This document shows positions 48,763 to 64,000 of a stretch of DNA of 64,000 bases, piece by piece. Where the stretch lies: positions 24,483,501 through 24,547,500 of the forward strand of contig JABWDB010000001.1 of NCBI GenBank assembly GCA_019614645.1, written 5' to 3'. Below the pieces are notes generated by a model. The model was not told the DNA's origin and searched no databases. It worked only from the letters and a program-made list of their open reading frames with translations. Both the position numbers and the translations under genes were made by a program. This stretch comes from Stratiolaelaps scimitus (lineage: Eukaryota; Arthropoda; Arachnida; Mesostigmata; Laelapidae). Position 1 is the stretch's first letter. Each line of letters begins with the position of its first letter.

Positions 48763-49484
48763 GTGCGGTAATTACGTATCTACAATATTATAAGTACGGT
48801 TGCCGCTAGTCAAAAGGGTCTTCCGAGGCTCAACGCGGGATTGTGGCCTGGCGTTGTTTTTTCGAATCATCGAGAACACATATCGATCCTCACCCCCTCG
48901 ATTCGAACGCCCCCTGACTCCGCCTTGACCCTCCTCATCCCCTTGCCGCCGTCCCAGCAAACGTGTTGCCAATGATCGGATAAGTCATTCACCCCCCCCC
49001 CCCCCCGCGCCTTCGCTGTGCAAACAGTGGCGCGTTCGACAGATGATCATGCCAGATGGTGCCGGGGCCGTCGTGGTCGTTGCAAGTTCGAATTTTGGCG
49101 CCAGCCCGCTGCACTCTTTCATCTGGCTCTGTGGTCTTCGTCTATGCCACTGTTTCGGATGCTGATCATCCCCCCCGAGAGCCGACAGTGTTTTGTTTGT
49201 TAGTGGCGAGTAGCAGCAGCAGCAGCAAGCCGGTGCTGCCTGATGGTCGTGTGTGGTAGCAGTAGTTGTAATAGGTGATTGGCAAGAAGCGCTACCACAG
49301 AAGGAGGTTGATTATTTTGCCACACGATAGTTTCATTCACGAGCGTCAGCTGCCGTAGCTCTGCGATCCGTGTGCTTCTATTAGCTCTGTGTGTGTTTGT
49401 GTGTGTGTGCTGAGTCACTCTGCGACGGGTGAACCACGAACTGACATAGAGTAGGCAACCGTCGTAGCAACCCCGGCCATCAAG
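48763..49484 (+). promoter_or_regulatory. Upstream and probable 5' UTR region of CAND1
   Basis: Contains a poly-C run (48993-49006), a GCA run (49211-49229) and GT repeats (49388-49408). The start codon context is CAAGATGGC. No TATA box was recognised. Confidence 0.4.
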
Positions 49485-52400
49485 ATGGCTAGTGCTTACC
49501 AAATATCAAATCTGCTCGACAAGATGACGTCGGCGGACAAGGACTACAGATTCATGGCCACGAACGATCTGATGGCAGAGCTGCAAAAGGACTCGATCAA
49601 ATTGGATGACGAGTCGGAGCGCAAGGTTGTCAACATGCTCCTCCAACTACTCCGCGACAAAAACGGTACTACTAAATACTATGCTAGAGCATGATGACAA
49701 AAAGAACCGTACAGGACACTAACACTTCGGCAAAGTCTACGACTGACGCCAGGCTGAACTCCCGCTCGTAGTCTAAAGTTGTCTGTGGGAAACAAGGAAA
49801 AAAGACCGCCGCTCAAGAAGGCAGGAGTGACTAATGAGTCAATAAGCGACAATAATAATTACCGTAATACGAGAAGGACAGACAAACAACAATAACACAA
49901 ACTAGCCCACGTTGAGTTTCTGCTGCAGGTTTCTATATGTCTGAGTCATATGGCGGTGTTCGCGGGAAGTTGTGCGGTTGGAGAGAGCGAACGTGAAATA
50001 TATGTTATGTACTCAAAACAGGCTTACTGACAAATTGAATTACTATTTTCTTTTGCCTCCAAACTATTAAGGTTCTTTGACAATGCAGCTGAAACGGTAA
50101 AGTCAAGCTCTGAGAATCAATTCACAATAAACCTACCTAAAGTTCAGAGATCGACGAAAAATGATTTCTCTCACACACGCCCCAACCAGCGGTTTTTTTT
50201 CTACTAGCAATGTTACTTATTGTTTGAACTCGAAGCATTTATAGGAATTGCTAAGATTTAGGGGTTGAAGTTTTGAGGTGCAAAACTAGACCGCCCCAAG
50301 TAAATCACATTGAAGGATTGTGGAGCACAGCCAGCTGACGATGCAGCTGAACCGCGAAGCTGTCCAATTTGTACAGGCCGCAAAAACACGACCCAATTTG
50401 GGATATTCAGATAACAGAGTCTGAAGATATAACCGTGTGCAAGTCAGCCGTCTCGCATCATATTTACAAACAACTCAATGGCAATATATGGCATACCGGT
50501 AGCATGTACAATTATCACAAAATTGAACGAATACAAACCTCATCCTGAGTGCTATACCCCTCAATCATGATGCATCCCCCATTATGCTGATGGTGAATTA
50601 TCATGTTCAGACACACGCGCGGCTACAATTCAAGTTGCTCGGTTGTTTTTGTTCGAACTACACCCATCACGTCTACAGAAGGTAGAGGGTGCACTGCGCA
50701 ACAAACTAGCGTAGGCCTGCGTGTTTTCACTGATGGTCACCACTCGGTGAAATGGAGACGGTAATTTAATAATGACAATTTGAGATAAAAAAATTACCTA
50801 AAAAATGAGTGCATGTTTTAGAGGCACGATTTATTTTGTTCTAGTTCGCCTACAGAACGACATAGTCTCTCCTCGGTCTCTGTTGCGTGATTGTGCTGTG
50901 CGCGTCTTTGTTTTCGCGCGGCATGTCGCCCTATTAACGGGCTGATTGCTAAGCGGACGTGCTTTCGAACCACAACTCCGTTCCGTTAACCAATCACGGA
51001 ATCACGCTATTTTTTGTACATTCAAATACCATACCTCTGGTTGATTTGTAGCACTGGTATGCAGATGGTTTATTGTTTTACCTTGCTTGTCTTTACGTAA
51101 CACCATTCAGCATTCATGTACCAAATGCAAATCGGATATAAAATTTTTAAAACTATATAGCATATACACTACGAATTATGTAGTGTGCAACAATGCATAA
51201 TGGAAGTCAATCGAAGGAATCAACAACTTTCTCTGTGAATACGTCTACTGTGGGTGCTACGATAGTAATGAAGTATATAGTGAATTTGCGCCTATGCCAA
51301 AGTGCTTGTCGTTGTGAAGTTGTTGCTCGCCGTCCTATCAGGGTATAATAAAATAATTCTCTATTTAAAAATCACAGTGATGTAATTATACGAGTGATTA
51401 TTATTAATTTATAAACGACAAATGTTTCTATTGCCTTTATTTGTCCTTTCGTTTGCTGCTACCGCGATGTTGTTGCAGGGGAAGTACAAAATCTTGCTGT
51501 CAAATGTCTCGGCCCGCTCGTCAAAAAGGTGAAAGAATATCAGGTCGAGCAGATCGTTGAAACCCTTTGTAAAAATATGGTCAGCGAAAAGGCGGAAGAG
51601 CTGCGAGACATTTCTTCAATCGGACTGAAGACTGTCATCGCTGAACTGCCACCCAATTGTGACACGCTTGTAGCGTCGATCTGCAAAAAGATCACCACTC
51701 GACTAAATAACGTCGTGACCGAGAGCGCCTCGAAGCAAGAAGAGGTCTCAATCCAACTTGAGGTGCTCGATTTGTTTAGCGATTTACTGAACAGGTTTGG
51801 CGCCTGCCTCCTTATGTATCACGCATCAATCCTCGAAGCTCTGCTGCCGCAACTTCGGAGCCCCCGTCTCGCTGTTCGTAAACGAGCAATCACATCCATT
51901 GGGTGAGTGCACGAGTTTCAGGCAATTTAACATAAACTATATGTAGATATACGTGCATAGTTTGTTAACTCAGCTGTTTCTGTTGACATTTTGGTGAGAC
52001 CCTAATACGTCGGAACATTGGTTAAGTTACATGTGAATGCGTCAGAATTTCTAGTGCCCAGTGTTAACACCGAGAACAGCATTTTCTGCCAACATTTCTG
52101 TACAAGCTAGTTGCTGCATCAAACATGAAAGTTGCGCCTCTCTCTGTGTAATATGACAATCTTTCACATATGACGATTACTATGTTTGTGCCACTTCGCA
52201 GATACCTAACGACGTCATGTTCGGACAACCTGTTCAACAAGCTTATGGAAACGCTAATTCATGAGCTGGCAACGGCGACGAATGCAAACGCTTCCGTAAC
52301 TCGAACTTACATCCAATGCATTGGAACGATCTCAAGGCATTCGGGCCATCGTATTGGCGGGCACCTTGAAAAACTTATGCCATTCTTGACAGGATTCTGC

Positions 52401-55400
52401 CGACGGGCTCATGAACACGGAGATGAGCATGGCGATGAATTGCGTGAATACTGCCTACAGGCACTAGAGATGCTCGTACGGAGATGTCCCAAGGAAATCA
52501 CCTGTGAGTAGCAAATGCGATGTTCGAAACTGTATCTAAATTGTGCTAGAGATTTGTTCGCAATCGCTCGCAAGATTGGTCCGCCGTCGAATGCAGATGT
52601 TGATGTCGGCTCGAAGGTCCCAGTAAAAGCATGATAAAGGTTCAAACAATGTAACGGCTGGGGAGCGCACCCGTAACATTGTTTGAACCTTTGTATGAAC
52701 CTTAGTGCAGCCGTAACAGTGGGCTACATCCGCATGCCCTCACCGAACGTGTACATGTGTCAATCTGCTACATTGTGTGATTTGTTTATTGCTGCTACAT
52801 TGCAGGTCACATCCCGTCGATAATCTCGATCTGCCTCGACTTCATCAGTTACGATCCAAATTACAACTATGACGATGACGAAGATGGTGAGGAGGGCATG
52901 GAGACAGACGGCGAGGAAATAGACGAAAGTGATGGGGAGGCTGAGGAGGAGTACTCTGATGATGATGACATCTCGTGGAAGGTTCGACGCGCCTCGGCCA
53001 AGTGTCTCGAGGCCATCATCGCCACCCGTCACGATATGCTGTCGGACCTGTACCGGACGATCGCTCCACACCTCGTCGCCCGATTCAAGGAACGTGAGGA
53101 GAATGTCAAGGTTGACGTCTTTAATGCCTATGTCGCGTTGCTCCGTCAGACGCGATCAACGGGACCACGAGGGGATGAAACGAATGCTGCTCCCGTACAA
53201 CTTCTGCGACAGCAGGTTCCCAGTTTGGTCAAGTCGCTAACGAGGCAGCTGAGGAAGGAGAAGAAATCGATTAAGACTAGACAGGGGTCATTTCATCTGC
53301 TCACGGAGCTATCGCTTGTGGTGCCCGGTGCACTGTCCGATCACATATCGGCCTTAATTCCCGCTATCCAGAACTCGTTCTCGGAGAAAGAAAAGAATAC
53401 CTCGTCGAACATGAAGATCGACACACTTAGCTTTCTCCAGTGCCTCATCTCAAACCATCCGGTGGCTGTGTTTCATCCGCACGTGCCCGTCCTCGTGCCG
53501 GCTGTCGTTCAAGCGGTGTACGATCCATTCTATAAGATAAGCTCGGAAGCGTTGAACGTCTTGCAGTTGCTTCTTCGAGTGCTGCGCCCATTCGATGGTC
53601 AGCCAAACGGCTTCAATTTTTCGCCGTACGTTCAGGAAATTTATCAGTGCACACTGGTAAAGCTGAAGGCCACTGACATCGACCAAGAGGTTAAGGAGCG
53701 AGCAATCTCATGCATGGGTCAAATCATTTCCGTTCTCGGAGATCACCTGCGGGAGGAACTCCAGGCGTGTCTACCGATATTCCTTGACCGACTCCGCAAT
53801 GAGATCACTCGGCTGACTACTGTGAAAGCTCTGACGCAGATCGCCGGCTCGCCCCTCAAAATTCCACTCGACATGATCCTCTGTGATGGTGTAGCTATAT
53901 TGGCTAGCTTCCTGCGCAAAAACCAGCGCGCGTTGAAGCTGAGCACGCTAACCCTTCTTGATACGCTGTTCAAGCACTATCCACAGTCTCTGAATGCCAG
54001 CATGGTGAACTGCATCATGAAAGAACTGCGCGCGCTGATCAGCGAAGCTGATCTGCACATTTCGCAATTGACCCTCCATCTACTGACGTCGGTGGCGCAG
54101 GTTCATCGGCAGTCATTGCTGACCGTAACCAAGGAGATCCTGCCGGAGATACTAGTCCTAGTGAAATCTCCGCTGCTCCAAGGTGCCGCCTTGAACGCAA
54201 TGCTCGAATTCTTCAAGACACTGTCCTATTCAAATGTCGACGGTGTTGGCTTCCGGCAGCTCCTGCTGCTGCTCACAGGCTTAGTGTATCAACAAAGCCA
54301 AACAAATCAGCCGATTCACAAGAACGCTTACCACTCGATAGCTAAATGTGTGGCGGCGCTGACTGTTGCCAACCTGAACAATCCGGAAGCATGCCAGGTG
54401 GTACCGCAGTTCCTTAACGAAATCGCCAACAACTCGTCCGCCGATTCCGTGCACCAGTTTGCATTGTTGGCCATCGGCGAGATCGGTAAACACGTCGACC
54501 TCAGCAATATTCCTGAGCTTAAGGTCGTGCTGCTCAAGGCATTCGAATCGTCTTCCGAGGAGGTGAAGACAGCTGCTTCGTTCGCCCTAGGCAGCGTGGC
54601 CGTCGGCAACTTGCAGGAGTATCTGCCTTTCATCCTGTCCGAGGTGGACGACCACCCGAAGAAGCAGTATTTGCTGCTGCATGCACTCAAGGAGACCATC
54701 TCTTGCCAAAGTGGAAATGCGGCGGCGGTTCACGCTCTCCAACCGTACATTGAAGCTATCTGGATGATGCTGATGAAGCATTGTGAATGTGAAGAGGAGG
54801 GCACACGAAACGTTGTCGCCGAGTGTCTTGGCAAGCTGACGCTTGTTGACCATGAGACGTTGCTACCTCGACTGGCTGCCTCGTTGGAAAGCCCGAGCGC
54901 ATACGCCAGGTCAACGGTGGTCACGGCTATGAAGTTCACCATTTCCGATCAGCCTCAACCTATCGATGCGCTCCTAAAGGATGATATCGGCCAGTTCTTC
55001 CGTGCCCTTAAAGACAGCGACCTAAACGTCCGTCGTGTGGCGCTCGTAGCGTTCAACTCGGCGGCACACAACAAGCCTGCTCTCGTACGAGATCTCCTAG
55101 CACAGGTCATGCCGCAGCTTTACACCGAGACGAAGGTGCGAAACGAGCTCATCCGCGAGGTAGAGATGGGCCCGTTCAAGCATACGGTGGATGATGGTCT
55201 CGATTTGCGGAAGGCCGCGTTCGAGTGTATGTACACACTCCTCGACTCCTGCATGGACCGTATCGACATCTTTGAGTTCTTGACACATGTCGAGGACGGA
55301 CTTAAAGATCACTACGACATCAAGATGCTTACCTACCTCATGTTAGTACGGCTATCGTCGATCTGTCCGTTGGCACTACTACAACGAATGGATACCGTGA

Positions 55401-56335
55401 TCGACGCACTGAAGGTACCGTGTAACACCAAACTCAAGAGTTTTCCAGTCAAGCAAGAACTGGAGAAGCAGGAGGAGCTAAAACGGTACGTGGTCGTTGA
55501 ATAGATTGCTGGATTTCCTATCCGTTCTTGTGTATTTTGATACTATCGGAATCCACGACCTCGGGACTTTGGCAGCCTGAGAGAGCGACTTTAGTTCATA
55601 GAAAAACCGATCCTTGGCCCTTACAGAAAACGGTAGTCCATAACGACTAAAGTGTCACATTACAGGATTTGAACTTGCAACCTCTGGCTTTTGCAGCCTA
55701 AGACAGCAATTAGTCTTTCCAGAGACCCTATCGAGATACTAGCGCCCCAGCCACAGCGTAGATGCCAGGTCTCTATAAAAGCCCCAGTCGTGCAACGCAG
55801 GATTTGAACCCCCCGCCTCCAGCGGCAGAGGCTTAGGCCACAGCCAGGGTAACTCAGCTTCTGCCTCCGAGTGACGCAAGTCGCGTATTTAGTTCTTCCG
55901 AGCGAGTTAGTTCTGCGGTGCCTTTTTGGGTTCTCTTGCGCAGGCCTGTGGTCTCCGGGGACTCCTTTGGTAGGCTAATGATTTGTGCTGTGGAAAATAA
56001 CACAACTTCAGTTTTCATCGACTCGATGTGCCGCAAAGGGACCCATTCAACAGTTTTTCAGCGATGTTCTATTATTTTTAGCATACATTTTGTATTGATC
56101 ATGTTCTTGTTGTTGCTCATTTTGTATCTCTGTATCATCTAGGTCGGCTCTTCGTGCATTCGCTGCGTTACAACAGATCCCGGACGCCGAGAAGAATCCT
56201 CAGGTGGTCGAGTTCACAAACCAGATCAAGAACACACCAGATCTGCAGGCGATATTCGACGGTATTCAGAAGGACTCGAATCAAGCAGTTGGATTCATGC
56301 ACGATAGCAACGTTGAAGAAAACATGGTCTACTAA
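49485..56335 (+). CDS. CAND1: CAND1, cullin-associated NEDD8-dissociated protein 1 (5 exons, 1259 aa)
   Basis: Exons: 49485-49665, 51479-51902, 52202-52503, 52806-55485, 56143-56335; GT-AG, phases 1, 2, 1 and 2, total 3780 nt. CAND1 is an all-helical HEAT-repeat protein that wraps around cullin-RBX1 lacking NEDD8 and exchanges substrate-receptor modules. The start ([20 protein letters not shown], then [20 protein letters not shown]) is nearly identical to vertebrate CAND1. Other diagnostic blocks are [45 protein letters not shown] with a long acidic loop, [92 protein letters not shown] and [20 protein letters not shown]. Length is slightly above the human 1230. Exon 3 carries a His/Glu/Gly/Asp insertion ([17 protein letters not shown]). 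Intron 1 (1.8 kb) and intron 4 (0.66 kb, with tRNA-like repeats) hold no other gene I can see. Confidence 0.97.
52636..52692. repeat. 22-bp inverted repeat (one mismatch), 13-nt loop, in CAND1 intron 3
   Basis: The left arm (52636-52657, AAAGGTTCAAACAATGTAAC and GG) and right arm (52671-52692, CCGTAACATTGTTTGAACCT and TT) pair except at one position. Downstream (52692-52717) an imperfect echo, TATGAACCTTAG...GCCGTAACAG, follows. It lies 113 nt before the exon 4 acceptor. Confidence 0.9.
55640..55850 (-). repeat. Two tandem tRNA-like SINE fragments in CAND1 intron 4
   Basis: CAGGATTTGAACTTGCAACC (about 55663-55682) and CAGGATTTGAACCCCCCGCC (about 55799-55818) are B-box-like on the minus strand. 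Each is followed by a Gly/Ser-tRNA-like spacer with 'CTCTGGC...GCAGCCTAAG' or 'AGCGGCAGAGGCTTAGG'. The ~136-bp period suggests one element duplicated or inserted twice. Confidence 0.5.
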
Positions 56336-57590
56336 TATTATTACCCAATAACAGCTAAGCATTAAACAGCGGATCATAATCAAACGACGCCACAAATTTA
56401 CCGATGTCGATAGCGGCGATCACGAATGAAATAGTTTGATAGTTTGTCCGTTAATTTCGTCCGACCGACGTTGTTGCGTAGCAGTCGTGTATAAAGAAAA
56501 CGAACATGATAATATAGATCATAGGCGTACTCTTAGTGGTAGTGGTAATGGGCGTACAATGTGAAATGAAATGTAACGGCTCGAGTAAATCGAGTCGCGA
56601 TGTGTTTCTCACCAGAACTCCTTCTGCGACAAATGTGGTTGAAATTGAAATGGAATAATTGATAATAATAATAATAATAATAATGACAATGAAAATAACA
56701 ATGATCATTTCGCAGTCAGTCTGCAGTGTGCCTGCTTTGAATGCCCGGACAATTTGCGAGTGCTTGGATGACGCAAGCATGTCTCTGACAGGTAGAATAT
56801 CAAAGAAATCGATGGGTGCACATGTCGCAACTTTTAACCCTCGACCACTCGCCAATGGGTGGTAGTGGTATGTACGAAGACAGGTTGCACGTTTTTATTT
56901 AACAAAAATGAAGATATGTAGACAAGCGGCAGCGACACTTTCTCGAGGTAAACACGTAACGAGGTTGAATGTGTAGCAACGTTCAGATACATATATATAT
57001 ATATATAGGGAGGGAGTTTTGGGTGGTGAACGACAAAAATATACCCTACGCTTTGTTTCATATGCCAAGCAACTGCCGATCATGGATTGATTGCTATCCG
57101 GAAGTATGCCAGAAATCCTGGCAAATACAATGCGTGCTATGTCAACGGAAATGGTATGGTGCGAGCTAAAACGGAAGCAAATGGCCCAAGAAGACCCGAG
57201 ACGATGAGAATAGCGTTTAATCCGGTCGACGGTCGGTTCAATGTAAAATAAATAGAATAACAAACATAATGTAAGTCGTTATACTACGACAGGTGCTTTT
57301 CATTTGCCTAATAGGTAGTTGTTCTGGTGGTCTTAGCTATAAGTGTATGCGAAGTGAACCACTTCGTGGGGTACTGCTCGGGCGGTGGACGGTTTCGTTC
57401 GCAACTGGCCGCAGCCCTGCTGCCACTAGATAATTTTTTATTTATTAAGAAAGGGTAGGCATACGTTTTGTTTACAAACATTTGTTAGTGTATAGTAGAA
57501 GTATTCCTGTCACTGAGCATTCGCGAAGCTCGGAAAGGGAACATTGTTGATTGTTTCGGTTCTCGCGATTTGAACTGATGACACAGTTTG
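56336..57590. other. CAND1 3' flank, no gene recognised
   Basis: ATTAAA at about 56362 could serve as the CAND1 poly(A) signal. An (AAT)n run lies at 56664-56685 and an (AT)n run at 56989-57007. The frames here are short and without domains. Confidence 0.4.
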
Positions 57591-57599
57591 TCCAGATTA

Positions 57600-58170
57600 T
57601 TTTGTATTATTACTCCACATATTATTTTGTTTGACGCTAAAAGATTTATAATACGTGTTTGAGGATAGGAGCGTTTTGTAAAATCGCCTTTTTGTGTAAG
57701 GTCCCTGGAGGTAAGCTAAGAGTCGAGCGATAGATGCCACATCTAAGCGAAACGCGTGTTGAACTCGCCCGTAGCGTCTCAATGTTTTTCTGAGATATGG
57801 TCGCCAGACTTTACAGCAGTATGTAAATTTTGGTTTAACTAGGCTCTTATAAGACTTCATATAAGATTTTGGCTTTTTCACGATAAAACAGCGAAAAAGT
57901 GTGTCTGAAACTAACGTTGCGGACTGAATGACCTGTGTAATGTGCAGGCTAACATTAAGTCCGGTAAGTCCATAGCGACCAGTTCATATACTTCACAATT
58001 GGGATGGATTGTTCGTTAAGACTATATATGTGAGGCTCTGATAGACATAATGTAGCACATTTAGGGACGGATATTATCATTTCATTATTAGAGCACCACC
58101 TTAAGACTTCATCAACGGCTTTTTGGAGTTGACGTCTTTCGCACTCTGCTTTCGACAGGCCATGAAGCTA
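57600..58170 (-). pseudogene. LINE reverse-transcriptase C-terminal relic
   Basis: On the minus strand, about 58165-58060 reads LSKAECERRQLQKAVDEVLR, WCSNNEMIISVPKCATLCL, which is the thumb-proximal segment after the YADD box in CR1/jockey-type reverse transcriptases (LQ-DID-L-W---N-M--N--KC---). After a frame break, 57840-57690 reads YKSLVKPKFTYCCKVWRPYL, RKTLRRYGRVQHAF, matching the conserved 'LYKSLVRPKLEYCSPVWSPYL' end of the same domain. Stops and frameshifts show it is dead. It lies between the convergent CAND1 and SAP18 genes. Confidence 0.75.
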
Positions 58171-59238
58171 TTGACCGTCGAAAACCGATATATATCGGAA
58201 CCTATTAGTGTGGCGTTACTGCGAGAATTATCGGAAGGAAAATTTACGCATTCGTGATACTACTGCAGAATTCGAATCTGGAACATTTCCAACTATCGGC
58301 CTGGTTATCCAAGCTGTGTCCCCAAGCACTGACGATGCTGCCGCGTCACCCGCCATCACGAGGACAATGATCTGATGGTAGTTATTCACTTAGCTCCAAA
58401 GTCGGAACGCCAACAAGCGATTTGATTTGCAGGTTCAACCATATAAGCCATCCAGTGGCATACTCTGATTACATTAATACGGTATTTATCTATACGTATT
58501 GTTTCGAAGATGGAGGCGCGATTTGAATCTCTTTACTTCCCAGTAATGATCACTCCTGGCCTCGACATTTTATTTTCTTTTTTCATTCTTCCTAATATTT
58601 GACGAATGATTTTCGAACAATATGCATTACCAAAAAAAAATCACAATATTTTAACAATGGTTATCTTCTACCTATAGGCATATTACCCATCGCACGTAAA
58701 TGGTAAAAGAAAACACAGATCTGCTTCAATTGATTTACGTTCTGTACGAAGTAGTATTTACAGATGTGCTTTATTGTATTTGTGTGATGATGGTGTCATT
58801 ACAAATAAAGCCTGGTTGAGTCCATGCTTCAATAATCAACAAACTCCCCCTTGCTCTCTCTCTCTTACACATCCTTTTTTATAGGATGATATTTCTTGTC
58901 AAAATGTTGACCTGACAAAAAAATGAACTTATCCAACGATGATGCAGTGATGTTCGATCCAAAACTCGCAATTGGATACGTTTGTTATCTTGTCTGTTGA
59001 CTACTGTTCATGCCGGTTTAATATAATACTCGTGTTTCACGCCATACGTCAATACAGTACAAATGGTATGATGGCGATAACATAGTGGATAGAATTATAA
59101 TCAGACTTGGTATTAATGAATTTTATACTGTGTTGTATCCGTAAGAGAGAGAAAAGGTCACGATCGATCAGCAGCCCGAGTGGATGGATCGGAGATCTTT
59201 GTATAATCGACTACCTCAGGAATGAACAAGCGTTCTTT
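58171..59238. other. SAP18 3' flank, no further gene recognised
   Basis: Contains a tRNA-like fragment at about 58262-58325 (GAATTCGAATCTGGAAC, B-box-like on the minus strand) and a CT run at 58854-58866. The SAP18 3' UTR should begin at 59238 and run leftwards. Confidence 0.4.
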
Positions 59239-60805
59239 TCAGTATCGCTGATTGCCACCACGAGGTGGAGTGATGGCAATGTCGAGATAGTCACCGATTG
59301 TGAAGCGGCACTCGCGTAGCGTTTTGAAATCATCAGGACCCTTCTGGCCTGACACCTAAGACGAACGCAAAGTGAAGTTAAGACAGGTTATTTAGGTATA
59401 GGGTGTTCCGAAATCACGCAACCTGGCATTGAAACAACATGTAACATGCTCCAAATGCATATGCTTCAAGCAAAGCGACAGAGCACGACCTTACACGCTG
59501 TATGCGCCGCAAAAGGTTGTCACTGTTGTCGGTTAATGGGCACTCTCGAGCCACGAGATCTGGAGAGCGGGCTCGTGATTTGGAAATGGTTTGCCGTCTG
59601 GAGTTTAGCCAAAACATAACACTTTCTTGGGCTTCCTGTCTGAACAGATAAATACCCTTATGAGAGTTTAATAATAGTTTCAAAATAGGAAATTTCTTTC
59701 TCAGAATACGTACGGTGGTTCCAATTTCACGTACTCGATACATTGGCCCGTTCCTGTCGGGAAAAACAAAAGCAAAATCAAACACGGTGCCCTTTCGGCG
59801 TGCCTCACGGTTTACTTCCTTGACAAGGCCCGTCAACTCGCGAAGGGTCGCATCTAGCCATGTGTACACCTGCATAACGGACATATTCGAATGTTTAATG
59901 GATCGTAGAGTATATACATATATATATATATATATTGATGTCTCTGATGCAACACAACCAATTCTACTGAATAATCCTGTATAATTAGCATCGCCTATGA
60001 AATTATATTGATAATGAACAGATAGGCCAATAATAATAAATTAAACAGGGTTCTTTCAAGACTTGTTGAATAGAGGAAGCGCGCGAATAAACAGAAAAAA
60101 ATCCGCTTGGGGTCTCGAGCGGTAACGCGAACCTTTTTATATATATATATATATATGTGCAATAGGTTTAAGGAAAAGGTAGCACAAATCTAAGAAGCTG
60201 AATCACACTAATTATGGCAAAGGGAAGTTACTTTTACCTGAAGTTCGTTCGCAGGCACTTGTCCGCGAGCATAGTCGCTTGGCGAGTGGTGCCGAATGTT
60301 TGAGAGAAATACACGGAGCAGCAGTGGACATGTCTGGAAATCAAACAAATACAATTGGTGATATTTAGACAAATTGCTGAACTGATTTCGTGCCAGTTTA
60401 GGGTGAAGTGGAAATTAATCGCAAGAGCATTGTGTCCATCGTGGCTAAGAGAATCAACCTCATTATCTTTAATTAACCATTATTTTTTACACAAATCAAA
60501 TTTCTTAAACGCTATTATACAAGCGAAAAACAACAAATAACACGTTGCACAATGCCCACACTCGCGAGTCGATTTCACCATTGTAAAGATTGCAGTCTTC
60601 TTTTAATAGGTCCGATGTTCTATTCTAGGAGTAGCATCGCACCCCCAAAAACAAAGACTATCTTCGCTCGCTTCGAGCTGACTAAGACAATTCTCACTCA
60701 ATTTCGACAATTAGCTCCACAACGCGAATAAAACAAATATACAAACTCTCGACGAACCTTCTCACGGTCCACTGTTTTGTCCGCTCCAAGTTTGTCGCCG
60801 TCCAT
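59239..60805 (-). CDS. SAP18: SAP18, Sin3-associated polypeptide of 18 kDa (4 exons, 138 aa)
   Basis: Exons: 60805-60758, 60333-60238, 59869-59714, 59355-59239; all GT-AG and all phase 0 (417 nt). SAP18 has a ubiquitin-like fold, links the Sin3-HDAC co-repressor to DNA-bound factors, and is a subunit of the ASAP/PSAP complexes with RNPS1 and Acinus/Pinin at exon junctions. The product starts MDGDKLGADKTVDREK, then TCPLLLRVFLSNIRHHSPSD, PANELQ-VYTWLDATLRELTG, LVKEVNREARRKGT, FAFVFPDRNGPMYRVREIGT, and ends FTIGDYLDIAITPPRGGNQRY. These cover the whole family domain in order; length is slightly below the human 153. It is divergent from minibrain, with start codons 2.1 kb apart, and tail-to-tail with CAND1. 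Confidence 0.96.
59911..59935. repeat. (TA)n microsatellite in SAP18 intron 2
   Basis: Interrupted TA run about 40 nt upstream (minus sense) of the exon 3 acceptor at 59869. Confidence 0.85.
60138..60157. repeat. (TA)n microsatellite in SAP18 intron 2
   Basis: About 9 TA units. Confidence 0.85.

Positions 60806-64000
<3,195 letters not shown>

Overview
The window is eukaryotic nuclear DNA. Every confident protein gene is split by GT-AG introns, and their products are animal housekeeping and signalling proteins: Unr/CSDE1, an ELMO-domain GAP, a RalGDS-family exchange factor, CAND1, SAP18 and minibrain/DYRK1A. Exon phases join exactly in every model. Introns run from about 50 nt to several kb. 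The intergenic DNA is full of (TA)n microsatellites, tRNA-derived SINE-like repeats and broken mariner and LINE copies. Taken together this suggests an arthropod. A chelicerate such as a parasitiform mite or tick is my guess, from repeat style and the closeness of CAND1 and DYRK to vertebrate forms; the sequence does not prove it.

Layout: 1-6467 has no gene I can support (LINE and mariner relics, one SINE, pyrimidine-rich low-complexity DNA). Unr lies on the minus strand at 13885-6468 (6 coding exons, 1010 aa). ELMOD lies on the plus strand at 17916-20766 (6 exons, 319 aa), divergent from Unr. A RalGDS/Rgl gene lies on the minus strand at 34816-24266 (10 exons seen; the N-terminal exon is not located). 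A small candidate gene for a secreted protein with eight cysteines sits inside its second recognised intron (30850-30297, same strand). From 35 to 49 kb there is repeat-rich DNA, including one retroposon with clear target-site duplications and a GC-rich, CAG/CCA-rich stretch. CAND1 lies on the plus strand at 49485-56335 (5 exons, 1259 aa). SAP18 lies on the minus strand at 60805-59239 (4 exons, 138 aa). Minibrain/DYRK1A starts at 62940 on the plus strand and runs off the end.

The gene pairs alternate between head-to-head (Unr/ELMOD, Rgl/CAND1, SAP18/mnb) and tail-to-tail (ELMOD/Rgl, CAND1/SAP18). The genes do not form one pathway. They cover translation and mRNA control (Unr), nuclear co-repressor and exon-junction functions (SAP18), cullin-ligase recycling (CAND1), small-GTPase control (ELMOD, Rgl) and protein kinase signalling (mnb).

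The observations I would check first are: the apparent loss of the sixth cold-shock domain of Unr together with an altered RNA-binding motif in the fifth; the nested secreted cysteine-rich gene; a near-intact 2A-like peptide motif in a LINE relic at 33.4 kb; two long hairpins shortly upstream of splice acceptors in ELMOD and CAND1; and a 253-bp retroposon bounded by 21-bp duplications. I found no evidence of an entirely new multi-gene system.
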